Shown here in pieces: positions 27,137 through 36,144 of a DNA stretch of 64,000 bases (the stretch's first letter is position 1; each line of letters opens with the position of its first letter). Below the pieces are notes generated by a model. The model did not search any database, was not told where the DNA came from, and was given only the letters and a program-made list of their open reading frames with translations. Source of the DNA: Bacteroidia bacterium (GTDB taxonomy: Bacteria > Bacteroidota > Bacteroidia > Chitinophagales > UBA2359); assembly GCA_030427245.1 (NCBI GenBank), contig JAUHXA010000012.1:60324-124323 (forward strand), read 5' to 3'. Position numbers and translations under genes: made by a program.

Positions 27137-29290
27137 TTAGTTTACAACCACCTTCTCCACCATCACCCGCTGTCCATCGTTTAATTTCACAAAATAAACG
27201 CCCTTAGGCAGTTCAAAAGAATGTCGAAAGACTTTTTGAGGAATCACATTTTTGGAAAAAATTTGCAATTGACGGCCCCAAAGGTCATAGACTTCAAACT
27301 GCAACTGATTATTTTGAGGAAAATCGTATTGGAGTTGGAAAGTGCCATTTGAAGGATTGGGATAAAGAGAAAAGCGATTTTGACGCTCTATTTCTTCAAT
27401 ATTGGTCGCAATCGGCAATTCTATCACCAAAGTTTCATCTGCCTTCAATTCGATTGAAGTCGTCGAATAGGTTTCACCATTGAAGGCAACAGAAATCTGG
27501 TAGTCACCTTTGAACGCACGAGTTTGAATCTGCCCATTTTCATCAGCAATCAAAGTTTCATTTGTCCACCAGTCTCTAAAAACCAAATCAATAAAAGATT
27601 GACCCGCAGGTTTTAAGTTCCAGTTTTGGTCAAACATTGGCGCATCGCTTAGCCAATGTCTGCCATCCCAAAAACCCCACATCAAAAAGCCTTCTGTACT
27701 TGGATGACTAAATACAATAGTCAAAAAATCACGCATATAATCCGCCGAGACACTTTTACTCATCTGTGCCATATCAAATTCGGTGATTTTTGCCTTTAAT
27801 CCAAAAGTTTGGTGGAAATCCTCCAAAATGTCATAGATCGTTTCAGGCGAAATGGGTTTTGTTCCCATGTGAGCTTGAAAACCAATGCCGTCAATTTGTG
27901 CTCCCTCGTCAATGATTTCTTGAATATAGGTTTTTAGATTATTATACCACTCCGTATTTTCCCCTCCTTGACAAATCGTTACACAATCGTTGATGTAAGC
28001 CACCATGTCGGGAGATTCTTGGCGAGCCTTCTCAAATATTTCTGCATAAAGCTCTCGCCCCGAGGAATAATTATCCTTGCCTGTAAATGAAAACTCTAAA
28101 TCTCGATTCCAAACAATTTCATTGAGGACATCCCATTCTAGTACGTTTTCTGCAAGGACAGGATAATTTAGGAGTGTTTCCAAATGTTGATCAATCCGAG
28201 TTTTTAGATGGTTAATGTTGGTTTTGTGGGTTTCCATGTCACTCGGCAAATAGTCCCAAGAGGGCCAAACGAGATTGTGGCCCCGAACTCGAATGTCTTG
28301 ATTCACCAGCCATTGTGTCGCCTCTGCCGCCTGTTGAGGAGAGCCTACCCAACCTTCTTCCCATGCGTTCCATTTGAAGGCATTTTCAAAGACTACTTCA
28401 TTGAAGCCATGTCCTTTGCCATCCAAATTGAGTATTTTTTCTTCATAAAAATCATCTTGACAGTCATTCCCTGCAATTGCACAACTCACCACTGCCGTTC
28501 CGAAAGAATAGGCGTGTTGCTGCATTTTTATACCTACCAATGCGTTTGGGATAGGTTTTCCATCTTCGTCCACAACCAAAACTTCTAAGTTCGATTTGCG
28601 GTAAAGGTCAATTCGTTCTGCCGCCGATGTCCGCCAAGCGGCATCTGATTCCCTGCCATCATAGGTGACATGTGTTTCTTCAGGAAGTTCGTGTAGTTCG
28701 TAGTTGTTTCCATAATTTAGGAGAGTCAAACCACCAATTTCGACCGTTTGTAGGTGTAAGTTTAAGTGCCACACAATTTGTGCTTCCCAAGAATCAAAAC
28801 TGCGCTTTGCTTCAAAAGGAATCAAATATTGCCGCCATTCTTTGGAAAGCTTAGCCTCTAAACTCGCTTCTTTTTGATAAACTATATTGTCTTCAAAAAA
28901 CAAGTTGGTAGATGCTCCCATAGCTGTTGCAGTAGTGCCTCGCATCCACACAACAATCAAGAGTTTGTCTCCTACTTCAATGGGTTGATTGTTGATGATT
29001 CCAATGCCACTGTCCCATGAATTTTCTTTGGATTCACTCACCGTAGCCGAAACAGCCTGTGTAAAAATCTGTCCATCTGCATCTTCCAAGGTATAATTGC
29101 TTACACCCCAATAAAACAAATTACTCATGGTTGTGAACTCATTGGCACTCACTACCCATTCTCCACCTATCAAGCCATAGTCCTCTTCCAATTGTGTCAA
29201 TAATCGCTGATGATAGGCATCTTGGGCAAGTATTGAAACACTTGATAAGAGAAGAATACTAAAAATCAATAAGTGGTGAAGTTTATTCAT
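27137..29290 (-). CDS. Secreted GH10 endo-1,4-beta-xylanase with T9SS sorting domain
   Basis: This multi-domain secreted xylan hydrolase has 717 residues from the ATG at 29290. A signal peptide (cleaved near ILAQ) precedes an N-terminal carbohydrate-binding-like beta domain (about 25-225). The GH10 barrel follows: RGHNLVWPSW, catalytic acid/base in WDVLNEIVW, GIGFQAHMG and the nucleophile in KITEFDM. A beta linker leads to a C-terminal type A sorting domain with SLYPNPSNGTFQL and a final VEKVVVN strand, so it is exported through the type IX system and likely attached to the cell surface. No other plant-polysaccharide genes are adjacent, so it is not part of an obvious PUL. Confidence 0.92.
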   Translation of the reverse strand: MNKLHHLLIFSILLLSSVSILAQDAYHQRLLTQLEEDYGLIGGEWVVSANEFTTMSNLFYWGVSNYTLEDADGQIFTQAVSATVSESKENSWDSGIGIINNQPIEVGDKLLIVVWMRGTTATAMGASTNLFFEDNIVYQKEASLEAKLSKEWRQYLIPFEAKRSFDSWEAQIVWHLNLHLQTVEIGGLTLLNYGNNYELHELPEETHVTYDGRESDAAWRTSAAERIDLYRKSNLEVLVVDEDGKPIPNALVGIKMQQHAYSFGTAVVSCAIAGNDCQDDFYEEKILNLDGKGHGFNEVVFENAFKWNAWEEGWVGSPQQAAEATQWLVNQDIRVRGHNLVWPSWDYLPSDMETHKTNINHLKTRIDQHLETLLNYPVLAENVLEWDVLNEIVWNRDLEFSFTGKDNYSSGRELYAEIFEKARQESPDMVAYINDCVTICQGGENTEWYNNLKTYIQEIIDEGAQIDGIGFQAHMGTKPISPETIYDILEDFHQTFGLKAKITEFDMAQMSKSVSADYMRDFLTIVFSHPSTEGFLMWGFWDGRHWLSDAPMFDQNWNLKPAGQSFIDLVFRDWWTNETLIADENGQIQTRAFKGDYQISVAFNGETYSTTSIELKADETLVIELPIATNIEEIERQNRFSLYPNPSNGTFQLQYDFPQNNQLQFEVYDLWGRQLQIFSKNVIPQKVFRHSFELPKGVYFVKLNDGQRVMVEKVVVN

Positions 29291-29469
29291 ATAACACATT
29301 TTATCCGTGTTTGTGAAGTTGTTTTTCTTTGATAACATAAATCGAAAATCAAACTTCGCTGATCATCTATCTTCAATCCTGTCGGATATGTGATATTTGA
29401 TTTGTGAAGTTTGATTTCTCAACATGTCAGATGTTTTTTTTTAACACAGAATCTATCCGTCGCAAACCC

Positions 29470-29889
29470 CTATTCCGCTTTGTCATAGAGTTCCATCAGC
29501 TGCTTCATAGGCATTTCGATACGTTGATCGTAGCCATCCGATTGCCGTCCATAAGCTACTACAAATGCTTCGTCGTATCCTTTGGCTTTGAGTTCTTGTT
29601 CGAGAGCATCCGCTTCATCGTAATCTTCAAATTCTCCTGTTGAGTAACGAATTAAACCGTTTGGACTGGTATCCATCATCACTTCCATACCTGCTACCCC
29701 TTCAAAAAAAGGATCGTCTTGTGCTTTTTCTGCTGAAAAAGCCCCTACTTGTACTTTGAAGTAGATGTCTTTTTTGGCAAAACCCCCAATCAAAATCGGT
29801 GTTTGAACAGATTTTTTAGAGCCTTTACAACCAAACTGTGCCGAACAAATAATCAAGATACACAGTGAAAACAATAAGTTTTTAAGCAT
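29470..29889 (-). CDS. SPOR-like lipoprotein
   Basis: The product has 139 residues with signal sequence and lipobox SAQFGC (Cys near 20). The mature part reads YFKVQVGAFSAEKAQD followed by GLIRYSTGEFEDYDEADALEQEL and GYDEAFVVAYG, which has the beta-alpha-beta-beta-alpha-beta order of SPOR peptidoglycan-binding domains (VQVGAF and the F..Y.EA segment are typical). It probably binds glycan strands stripped of peptides in the periplasm. Divergent from the trkA-trkH operon, with a 229-bp spacer. Confidence 0.8.
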   Translation of the reverse strand: MLKNLLFSLCILIICSAQFGCKGSKKSVQTPILIGGFAKKDIYFKVQVGAFSAEKAQDDPFFEGVAGMEVMMDTSPNGLIRYSTGEFEDYDEADALEQELKAKGYDEAFVVAYGRQSDGYDQRIEMPMKQLMELYDKAE

Positions 29890-30105
29890 TGTCTTAGTAT
29901 TTTTTAGGTTTAAAAAAGTAATTGAAAGCTAATTTACTGTTTTGTGAGTTAATAATTGCTTTCCTTCGATAAAAAAAGCAGCATTGGCAGAGATTTGACC
30001 GAAAAAGTGGAGAAGCTTTGTGCGGTGAATGTTGTTTTTAGAAAATTGTTGAGAGTAAAGAAGTGAAAGAAAACAAGAAGTTATTTAATTGCCCATCCTT
30101 ATTCG

Positions 30106-30113
30106 TATTTTTG
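30106..30113 (+). promoter_or_regulatory. TATTTTTG -7-like element immediately before trkA
   Basis: TATTTTTG fits the Bacteroidota -7 consensus TAnnTTTG and ends 6 bp before the trkA ATG. If used, transcription would begin about at the start codon, giving a leaderless or near-leaderless mRNA. The -33 element is not clear. Confidence 0.3.
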
Positions 30114-30118
30114 CATTT

Positions 30119-31459
30119 ATGAAAATCATCATTGCAGGTGCTGGAGACATGGGGTTTCACCTTGCACGTTTGTTGGCGAGTGAATCGCAAGATATTATTC
30201 TGATAGACACCAATCAGCAAGTATTGGATTATGCACAATCACACTTGGATGTGATGGTACTGAAAGGAAACGCTACTTCCATTCAGACCCTTCAAGAAGC
30301 ATCAATCCAGCGAGCGGATTTGTTGGTAGCAGTGACCTCCTCAGAAGAAAACAATTTGATTTCTGCCATTTTGGGCAAAAAATTGGGCGCAAAAATGACC
30401 CTTGCAAGGGTGGATCACGAAGAATATACGCTTGCAGAACATGTAGAGACTTTTCAAGAATTGGGCATTGATGCGCTGATTTCCCCTCGAAGGTTGGCTG
30501 CAAAGGAGATAACTCGGCTGGTTAATCGTGCTGCTTTGACAGATGTGTTTGAATTTGAACAGGGTAAATTATTTTTGATAGGCATTACCCTCGACCAGAG
30601 TTCGCCCATTATTCATCAATCCATTGTTGAGACTGCACACCTCAATCCCAATTTGGTGTTTCAGCCCATTGCGATTCTTCGGGGACAAGAAACCATTATT
30701 CCGAGAAGCAATACTGTTTTTCAGATGAATGATCATGTATATTTTATCACTCAAAAAAAATACATTGATTCGATTCTGCAAGTGACAGGTAAAGAACCCA
30801 TTCCTGTAAAACGAATCATGATATTGGGGGGAGGAATTACGGGGCGTTTGACCGCTTCTTTGTTGGAGGACAAATACCAAGTGATTTTGGTGGAGAACAA
30901 TAGAGACAAGTGCTTCAATTTGGCAGAGAAACTCCCCAAAACCTTGGTGATTTATGGGGATGGGAGAAATGTACAGTTATTGGAGGAGGAAGGATTGGAG
31001 GAAATGGATGCTTTTATTGCGGTGACTCCCAACTCCGAAACAAATATTATCACCAGCCTAATTGCCAAAAAACATGGTGTAAAACGCACCATTGCTTTGG
31101 TCGAAAATATGGAATATATTCACCTTTCTCAAAATATTGGTGTGGATACACTTATTAATCGCAAATTGATTGCAGCCAATAACATTTTTCGATATATAAG
31201 GAGAGGCCAGGTGGAGGACATCACAAGTTTGCATGGAGTAGATGCAGAAGTGATAGAGTTTGTGGTAAAAAAACACTCCGCTGTCACCAAAAAATTGATT
31301 AAAAACCTATCTTTTCCCGAAAATGCACTCATTGGAGGGGTTATTCGGGGCAACGAAAGTTATATTCCCCGAGGAGATTTTCAGATTGTAATGGGAGACA
31401 AAGTGGTGGTTTTTGCCATGCCCGATGCCATCAGTACGATTGAGCGATTGTTTAATTGA
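30119..31459 (+). CDS. trkA: Trk system potassium uptake protein TrkA
   Basis: This cytosolic regulatory subunit binds NAD(H)/ATP and gates the TrkH potassium channel. The ATG at 30119 gives 446 residues starting MKIIIAGAGDMGFHLA, a Rossmann glycine motif. A second Rossmann motif (MILGGGITGRLTASLL) begins the second half, so two RCK N/C units are present, as in full-length TrkA. The conserved D/NxxVLxxA region (LIDTNQQVLDYAQ) and GDGRNVQLLEEEG are seen. It overlaps no gene and is followed 14 bp later by trkH, forming an operon. Confidence 0.94.
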   Translation: MKIIIAGAGDMGFHLARLLASESQDIILIDTNQQVLDYAQSHLDVMVLKGNATSIQTLQEASIQRADLLVAVTSSEENNLISAILGKKLGAKMTLARVDHEEYTLAEHVETFQELGIDALISPRRLAAKEITRLVNRAALTDVFEFEQGKLFLIGITLDQSSPIIHQSIVETAHLNPNLVFQPIAILRGQETIIPRSNTVFQMNDHVYFITQKKYIDSILQVTGKEPIPVKRIMILGGGITGRLTASLLEDKYQVILVENNRDKCFNLAEKLPKTLVIYGDGRNVQLLEEEGLEEMDAFIAVTPNSETNIITSLIAKKHGVKRTIALVENMEYIHLSQNIGVDTLINRKLIAANNIFRYIRRGQVEDITSLHGVDAEVIEFVVKKHSAVTKKLIKNLSFPENALIGGVIRGNESYIPRGDFQIVMGDKVVVFAMPDAISTIERLFN

Positions 31460-31473
31460 ATGTTTGAACTTCA

Positions 31474-32928
31474 ATGATAAACTTCAGAATCATAGGGAAT
31501 TTGATGGGAGTGCTGCTGCTGATAGTGGGAGCATTAATGCTCACTGCCTTGCCCTTTTCTTTTTACTTCAATAGCGGAGACCATTACGCCCTGTTGATTT
31601 CGAGTGGAATCTGCCTATTGACTGGTGGATTGTTGTGGAAATTTAAAGACGCAGAAAACACGACTCCCAATATCCGCAAACGTGAAGGTTATTTGATTGT
31701 CACTTTAGGATGGTTGGTGATGTCCATGTTTGGGATGCTGCCTTATTTGTTGAGTGGAGCGATTCCAGATGTTAGCAATGCCTTTTTTGAAACCATTTCG
31801 GGCTTTACCACCACAGGTGCTTCAATACTGAATGATATTGAAGCAACTCCCAAAGGGATTCTGTTTTGGCGAAGTATGACACAATGGATTGGGGGAATGG
31901 GGATTATCGTGCTTGCCATTGCTATCTTGCCCATTTTGGGTATTGGAGGAATGGATTTGTTTTTGGCAGAATCGCCTGGCCCAACCTCCGACAAACTGCA
32001 TCCCCGCATCAAGGAAACAGCCAAACGCCTTTGGGGAATTTACGTTTTTTTGACCTTTCTATTGACTCTTTTACTGCTTGTTGGAAAAATGTCCTTTTAT
32101 GATGCGCTCAATCACGCTTTGACGACGATGGCGACGGGCGGGTTTTCGACTCAAAATAGCAGCGTGGTAGATTACGCACCTTTTATTCAGTATGTCTTAG
32201 TGGTGTTCATGTTTTTGGCAGGCACCAACTTTGCCTTGATTTATTTTGGATTGAAGGGCGAACCACGAAAAGTTTGGCAAAGCGAAGAGTTTCGGACTTA
32301 TCTGTTTGTATGTTTATTCGCAACCTTGGTCATTACTATGGGCGCATATATGGTGCGTGAAGTGCCTTTTGAGCAGGTTTTTCGAGATGCGTTGTTTCAG
32401 GTCATTTCCTTGATTACGACCACAGGTTTTGTTTCAGCCGACTACACGAGTTGGACTCCTTATCTGACGGTGATTTGCCTTGCGTTGATGTTTTTGGGTG
32501 CATCGGCAGGTTCTACAAGTGGTGGTATCAAAATCATTCGACATTATGTAATGGTCAAAAACGGAATCTTGGAGTTCAAACGATTGTTGCATCCTCGTGC
32601 CATCGTACCGCTTACCGTCAATGGCAAACGACTGACGCCAAATATTGTAACCAATGTGTTGGTGTTCTTAGTTTTGTATATCCATGTGTTTGTAATCAGC
32701 ACCATAATCGTAAGTTTCATGGGCTTAGACTTATCTACTTCGATGGGAGCCGTTGCTACGACTTTGGGGAATGTAGGACCAGGAATTGGCGACCTTGGAC
32801 CAATGGACAATTTTAGTGGTTTACCGAGTTTGACCAAATGGTTTTTGTCGTTTTTGATGTTGGTCGGACGATTGGAATTGTTTACGGTCTTGATTTTGTT
32901 TACGCCTTATTTTTGGAGGTCGAATTAG
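31474..32928 (+). CDS. trkH: Trk system potassium uptake protein TrkH
   Basis: The product has 484 residues with about ten hydrophobic segments organised as four M1-P-M2-like repeats. The pore-loop selectivity segments are visible: ISGFTTTGASIL, TMATGGFST, VISLITTTGFVSAD and ATTLGNVGPGIG, each with a glycine for K+ selectivity. It is the membrane pore for potassium uptake, paired with TrkA 14 bp upstream. Its stop overlaps by 4 bp the tail of the convergent Dabb lipoprotein gene, so the two transcripts may interfere. Confidence 0.94.
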   Translation: MINFRIIGNLMGVLLLIVGALMLTALPFSFYFNSGDHYALLISSGICLLTGGLLWKFKDAENTTPNIRKREGYLIVTLGWLVMSMFGMLPYLLSGAIPDVSNAFFETISGFTTTGASILNDIEATPKGILFWRSMTQWIGGMGIIVLAIAILPILGIGGMDLFLAESPGPTSDKLHPRIKETAKRLWGIYVFLTFLLTLLLLVGKMSFYDALNHALTTMATGGFSTQNSSVVDYAPFIQYVLVVFMFLAGTNFALIYFGLKGEPRKVWQSEEFRTYLFVCLFATLVITMGAYMVREVPFEQVFRDALFQVISLITTTGFVSADYTSWTPYLTVICLALMFLGASAGSTSGGIKIIRHYVMVKNGILEFKRLLHPRAIVPLTVNGKRLTPNIVTNVLVFLVLYIHVFVISTIIVSFMGLDLSTSMGAVATTLGNVGPGIGDLGPMDNFSGLPSLTKWFLSFLMLVGRLELFTVLILFTPYFWRSN

Positions 32929-33416
32929 TTTTCCTCCATAAAATCATAACTCGCAGGAGGCCCTGCAAGGAAAGGCTTCAAGGCTTCTTTTGCTTCGAGA
33001 TGGCGCTTGTCGGATTGGTATTTTTGGTAATCTTCTTTGTTGAGAAAATCCATTTGCATAGCTACATTGTATTCCGACAAAGCCCTTTTATCGCCTAAGT
33101 CTTCAAATTCACCCACTTCAAAATCTTTCACTACTTCAATATCTGCCAACCCCTTCAATGTATTCATCAAAATGGTTTTGTCGGCTTCCGAAATATCAGG
33201 CTTGACCTTGAAAAATACGATATGCGTCAAAGGAGCATCATTCGATGAGTTGGATTGTAAAGCCGCCATTTCTTTTTGAAGATTGGCGTATTCGGTGCTT
33301 TTTTGTTGGTAAGCAGCTTGTAAGCCTTCTAATTCTGTTTGCAGTGTAGAGTCAGCTTGTCGGCAACTTGCAAACAAACAGACGACAATGAGTAGAGAGA
33401 GAATGGAGTGTTTCAT
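32925..33416 (-). CDS. Lipoprotein with Dabb (stress-responsive A/B barrel) domain
   Basis: The product has 163 residues with a signal sequence and lipobox LFASC near residue 18. A short coiled-coil (about 25-55, Leu/Glu/Gln repeats) links to a Dabb ferredoxin-like fold (about 64-155), which starts LTHIVFFKVKPDISEAD and contains the family pattern SEYNVAMQMDFLNKEDYQKY. Dabb domains dimerise into a barrel and occur in stress and polyketide proteins, but a lipoprotein form is of unknown role. It overlaps the last 4 bp of trkH in convergent orientation. Confidence 0.83.
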   Translation of the reverse strand: MKHSILSLLIVVCLFASCRQADSTLQTELEGLQAAYQQKSTEYANLQKEMAALQSNSSNDAPLTHIVFFKVKPDISEADKTILMNTLKGLADIEVVKDFEVGEFEDLGDKRALSEYNVAMQMDFLNKEDYQKYQSDKRHLEAKEALKPFLAGPPASYDFMEEN

Positions 33417-33506
33417 ATCGGCAGAATGGATTTTGTTAAATAAACTTCAATTTACTAATTTCTTTCTATACTACCAATCACAAGTCACCAAACACCAATT
33501 CCCAAA

Positions 33507-35831
33507 TTATCGAATCAAGGTAATATTTCCTTTCAGCAACAATGGTTTGTCTCTGTCATCCGTATCTACCGCTTCTAAATAATAAACATAAATACCCACA
33601 TTTTGCTCATCGTTTTTAAACACTCCATCCCATCCTTCAAATCGGTCTGCTGTCTCAAAAACAGGCTCACCCGAACGGTTGTAAATCGCAAATCTGACCA
33701 ATTCCACGCCTTCATTGTACAAGACTTGAACTTTATCATTCACCCCATCGCCATTTGGGGAAAAGGCAGTAGGTACGATGATGCGTTGTGGGTTATCAGG
33801 TTGGGGATTTTCACAGGCTTCTACTTCAACAACTACGGAATCATTTCCACTTCCACAAGCAGTAAAAACGGTGACTTCATAAGTTCCCGCTTCACCGACA
33901 GTCAATTGACTAACCGTAGAATCGTCCGACCACAAATAAGAATCGAAACCTTCTCCTGCATCTAAGACAATCGTTTCGCCTTCGCAAATCATCAAAGTGT
34001 CTGAGCCCATACCTAAGTCAATTATTGGATTGTTTACTTCAACAAAATTCACTTCAATAGCATCCGTAGCAGTACAACCTTCGGCATTGGTAACGGTCAG
34101 CGTATAGGTTCCAGAAATGATTGCAGTAAAAGTAGGCGTATCTGTACCGTCTTGCCACAAATAAGCATCAAAAGGTTCGCTTGGAGTCAATACAACGTCT
34201 ATTCCTTCACATTCTTGAATCGTTTCGCCAAGTTCAAGTATTGGAGCAGCCAAAACTTCTACTGCCATTGAAGTTGTGGCAGTACAGCCCGATTCATCCG
34301 AAATGGTGACAAAATAAGTACTGTTTGAAGTAGGGCTTGCTTGAGGCATTGCAGCCGTAGCATCGTCCAAATCGGCTGTTGGAGACCAACTATAAGTGAG
34401 AGAACCGCTTGCATTCAGTGCATTGACTCCTAATTGAACGGATTGTCCTTCACAGATGGTAATAGAATTTTGGGGAGCTTCTGCCTCTAAATCACAACAA
34501 ACAGATTTTTGTTCAAGGTTTGCAGAGATGGGTGAAATCAATATATCCTGCAAAATAGGAAGAGGAACATTGCTCACATTGGGATTGATGGCGGTATTGC
34601 TGAAATTGCAGTTGGAACTGCTGATATTGAGGATAGTAGAATTGCAATCGTCCGTCAAAGGAAGGTCCGCTTGAAGTAGATACGCATCTGTTGCATTTGC
34701 AGTAAACCCATCTGTTGAGGCAGCCATTAAAATACCCGTAGGAGTTACCAACATTTTTTTAGGAGATTCTACGGTAAGCGCTCTTTCATTGCCTTCACTG
34801 CCCATGTTGTAGGCATTTAGTATGTTTCCTTGATTGTCGGTTTGGAGCAATTGTAGGTCGAGGTTGTTGCCGACTCGATAAAAAGAAGCAAAAGCATAGT
34901 CTCCAGTGGTAAGTTCTACCACATCTACAATATTGTCGTCGTTTGCAGGACCAAATGTTTTAGTCCAAGAAAGTGCACCAGAAGCATCCAGTTTTACCGC
35001 TACCTCATTGAAGGCATTTCCTCCACAACTGAGTGTTTTTCCATATAATAGATAACCTCCATCGCTTGTCAGCACATTTCTATAAGCAATATCTTGGTTT
35101 CCGCCTCCGATAGATAAAGCTCTGAGAATAGTTCCGTTGTTTGCTTCGTCAATGTCCAAAACCAACATATTTTCTTGATTGCCTGTGAAACTCGATTCCA
35201 CACCCGTAGCCACGACCGTTCCGTCTGCTTTTAGCTGCAAATCGTGAATGGCTTCAAAGCCTGTATTCCCCAGTGCTTTTGACCACAAAAGGCTCTGTCC
35301 ATTCCATCGGAGTTTGCCCATCCAGGCATTGGGGGGATTGTTGCCACTCTGCAATGAACCGCCTAACAAGTAGCCATTTAAAGAGACTTGTAAAATGCTA
35401 TAAATTTTTTCGGTGCTGTTGTCGTTACCGATGAATTTTTGCCAATCAATCGAACCATCTGAATGGACTTTTAGTACATAAGCCTGTTCATTGAAGGGAG
35501 TTATGCTTTTTGAACTGGCAACAAGGGCATATCCTCCATCGTTGGTAGTGATTACATCATAACCAATATCATCGTTGATGCCTCCATATGTATTGGCCCA
35601 TATAATCGTTCCGTTGTTGTCCATTTCCATCAGCAATACATCTGCCTGACCTGCTCCGCTGCTGTTTGTAGAGCCACACAATATATATCCTCCGTTTAGG
35701 CTTGGAATTATGGCGTTGATATTTTCGTCACCATTGCCTCCATAGATGTTTTGGCGAATTTGAGCGAAGGAATAGGTTTGAAGTAAAAGGAGGTTTAAAC
35801 AGGTAATTATCAATAATCTAAGGTGCATCAT
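33507..35831 (-). CDS. Large secreted T9SS type B protein with propeller-like and Ig-like repeats
   Basis: The product has 774 residues. A signal peptide (cleaved near YSFAQ) is followed by about seven beta repeats of the GGYILCGST...GAGQADVLLMEMDNNG type (about 28-390), likely a propeller. Residues about 445-680 hold at least three Ig/PKD-like units with ICEGQSVQL, YLWQDGTD and YLWSDDSTV. The C-terminal gliding-motility/type B sorting domain contains PTAFSPNGDGVNDKV and ends NITLIR. It is exported by T9SS and probably anchored on the outer surface. Binding target unknown. Confidence 0.88.
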   Translation of the reverse strand: MMHLRLLIITCLNLLLLQTYSFAQIRQNIYGGNGDENINAIIPSLNGGYILCGSTNSSGAGQADVLLMEMDNNGTIIWANTYGGINDDIGYDVITTNDGGYALVASSKSITPFNEQAYVLKVHSDGSIDWQKFIGNDNSTEKIYSILQVSLNGYLLGGSLQSGNNPPNAWMGKLRWNGQSLLWSKALGNTGFEAIHDLQLKADGTVVATGVESSFTGNQENMLVLDIDEANNGTILRALSIGGGNQDIAYRNVLTSDGGYLLYGKTLSCGGNAFNEVAVKLDASGALSWTKTFGPANDDNIVDVVELTTGDYAFASFYRVGNNLDLQLLQTDNQGNILNAYNMGSEGNERALTVESPKKMLVTPTGILMAASTDGFTANATDAYLLQADLPLTDDCNSTILNISSSNCNFSNTAINPNVSNVPLPILQDILISPISANLEQKSVCCDLEAEAPQNSITICEGQSVQLGVNALNASGSLTYSWSPTADLDDATAAMPQASPTSNSTYFVTISDESGCTATTSMAVEVLAAPILELGETIQECEGIDVVLTPSEPFDAYLWQDGTDTPTFTAIISGTYTLTVTNAEGCTATDAIEVNFVEVNNPIIDLGMGSDTLMICEGETIVLDAGEGFDSYLWSDDSTVSQLTVGEAGTYEVTVFTACGSGNDSVVVEVEACENPQPDNPQRIIVPTAFSPNGDGVNDKVQVLYNEGVELVRFAIYNRSGEPVFETADRFEGWDGVFKNDEQNVGIYVYYLEAVDTDDRDKPLLLKGNITLIR

Positions 35832-36044
35832 GTTTGCGTTTAACGTTCTTTTTGAAAGGGGAAATTTGTATTAGGGATAGGCTGCAAAGCGAATCTATTT
35901 GGTTAAAAGGTATCTCATACCTTTTTGTTAGTCTTATTTGGCACTTCAACTATTCATTTTCTACATGAACTAAAATCATCAAGAGTCTTTTCGGGCTGCA
36001 AAAGTAACTTTTTTTGGACTATATTGATTTTACAATCCTTGCAA

Positions 36045-36073
36045 TTTGTTTGTAGAATAATTGTCTAATTTTG
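36045..36073 (+). promoter_or_regulatory. Promoter-like -33/-7 for aldehyde dehydrogenase gene
   Basis: TTTG at 36045-36048 and TAATTTTG at 36066-36073, spaced by 17 nt, match the Bacteroidota TTTG/TAnnTTTG promoter pattern. The predicted start of transcription (about 36080) coincides with the base of the leader hairpin, 65 bp before the ATG. Confidence 0.5.
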
Positions 36074-36080
36074 CGAGTTC

Positions 36081-36108
36081 AAAACCATTAACGGATTTTA
36101 ATGGTTTT
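36081..36108 (+). other. 5'-leader hairpin of the ALDH gene
   Basis: An 11-bp stem AAAACCATTAA/TTAATGGTTTT closes a 6-nt loop. It sits at the predicted 5' end of the mRNA, where such stems stabilise transcripts. A regulatory role is possible but unproven. Confidence 0.5.
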
Positions 36109-36144
36109 AAGTCTAATTACAACAATTTAAAAAGCATAAAAACC

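Larger units (their letters stand above)
35832..36144. other. Divergent promoter region
   Basis: The left part has nothing recognisable. The right part carries a promoter-like element (36045-36073) and a hairpin leader (36081-36108) for the ALDH gene. Confidence 0.45.

Noticed and set aside
27137..29290. A polysaccharide utilisation locus around the GH10 xylanase
   Set aside because: No SusC/SusD-like or other glycoside hydrolase genes are adjacent.
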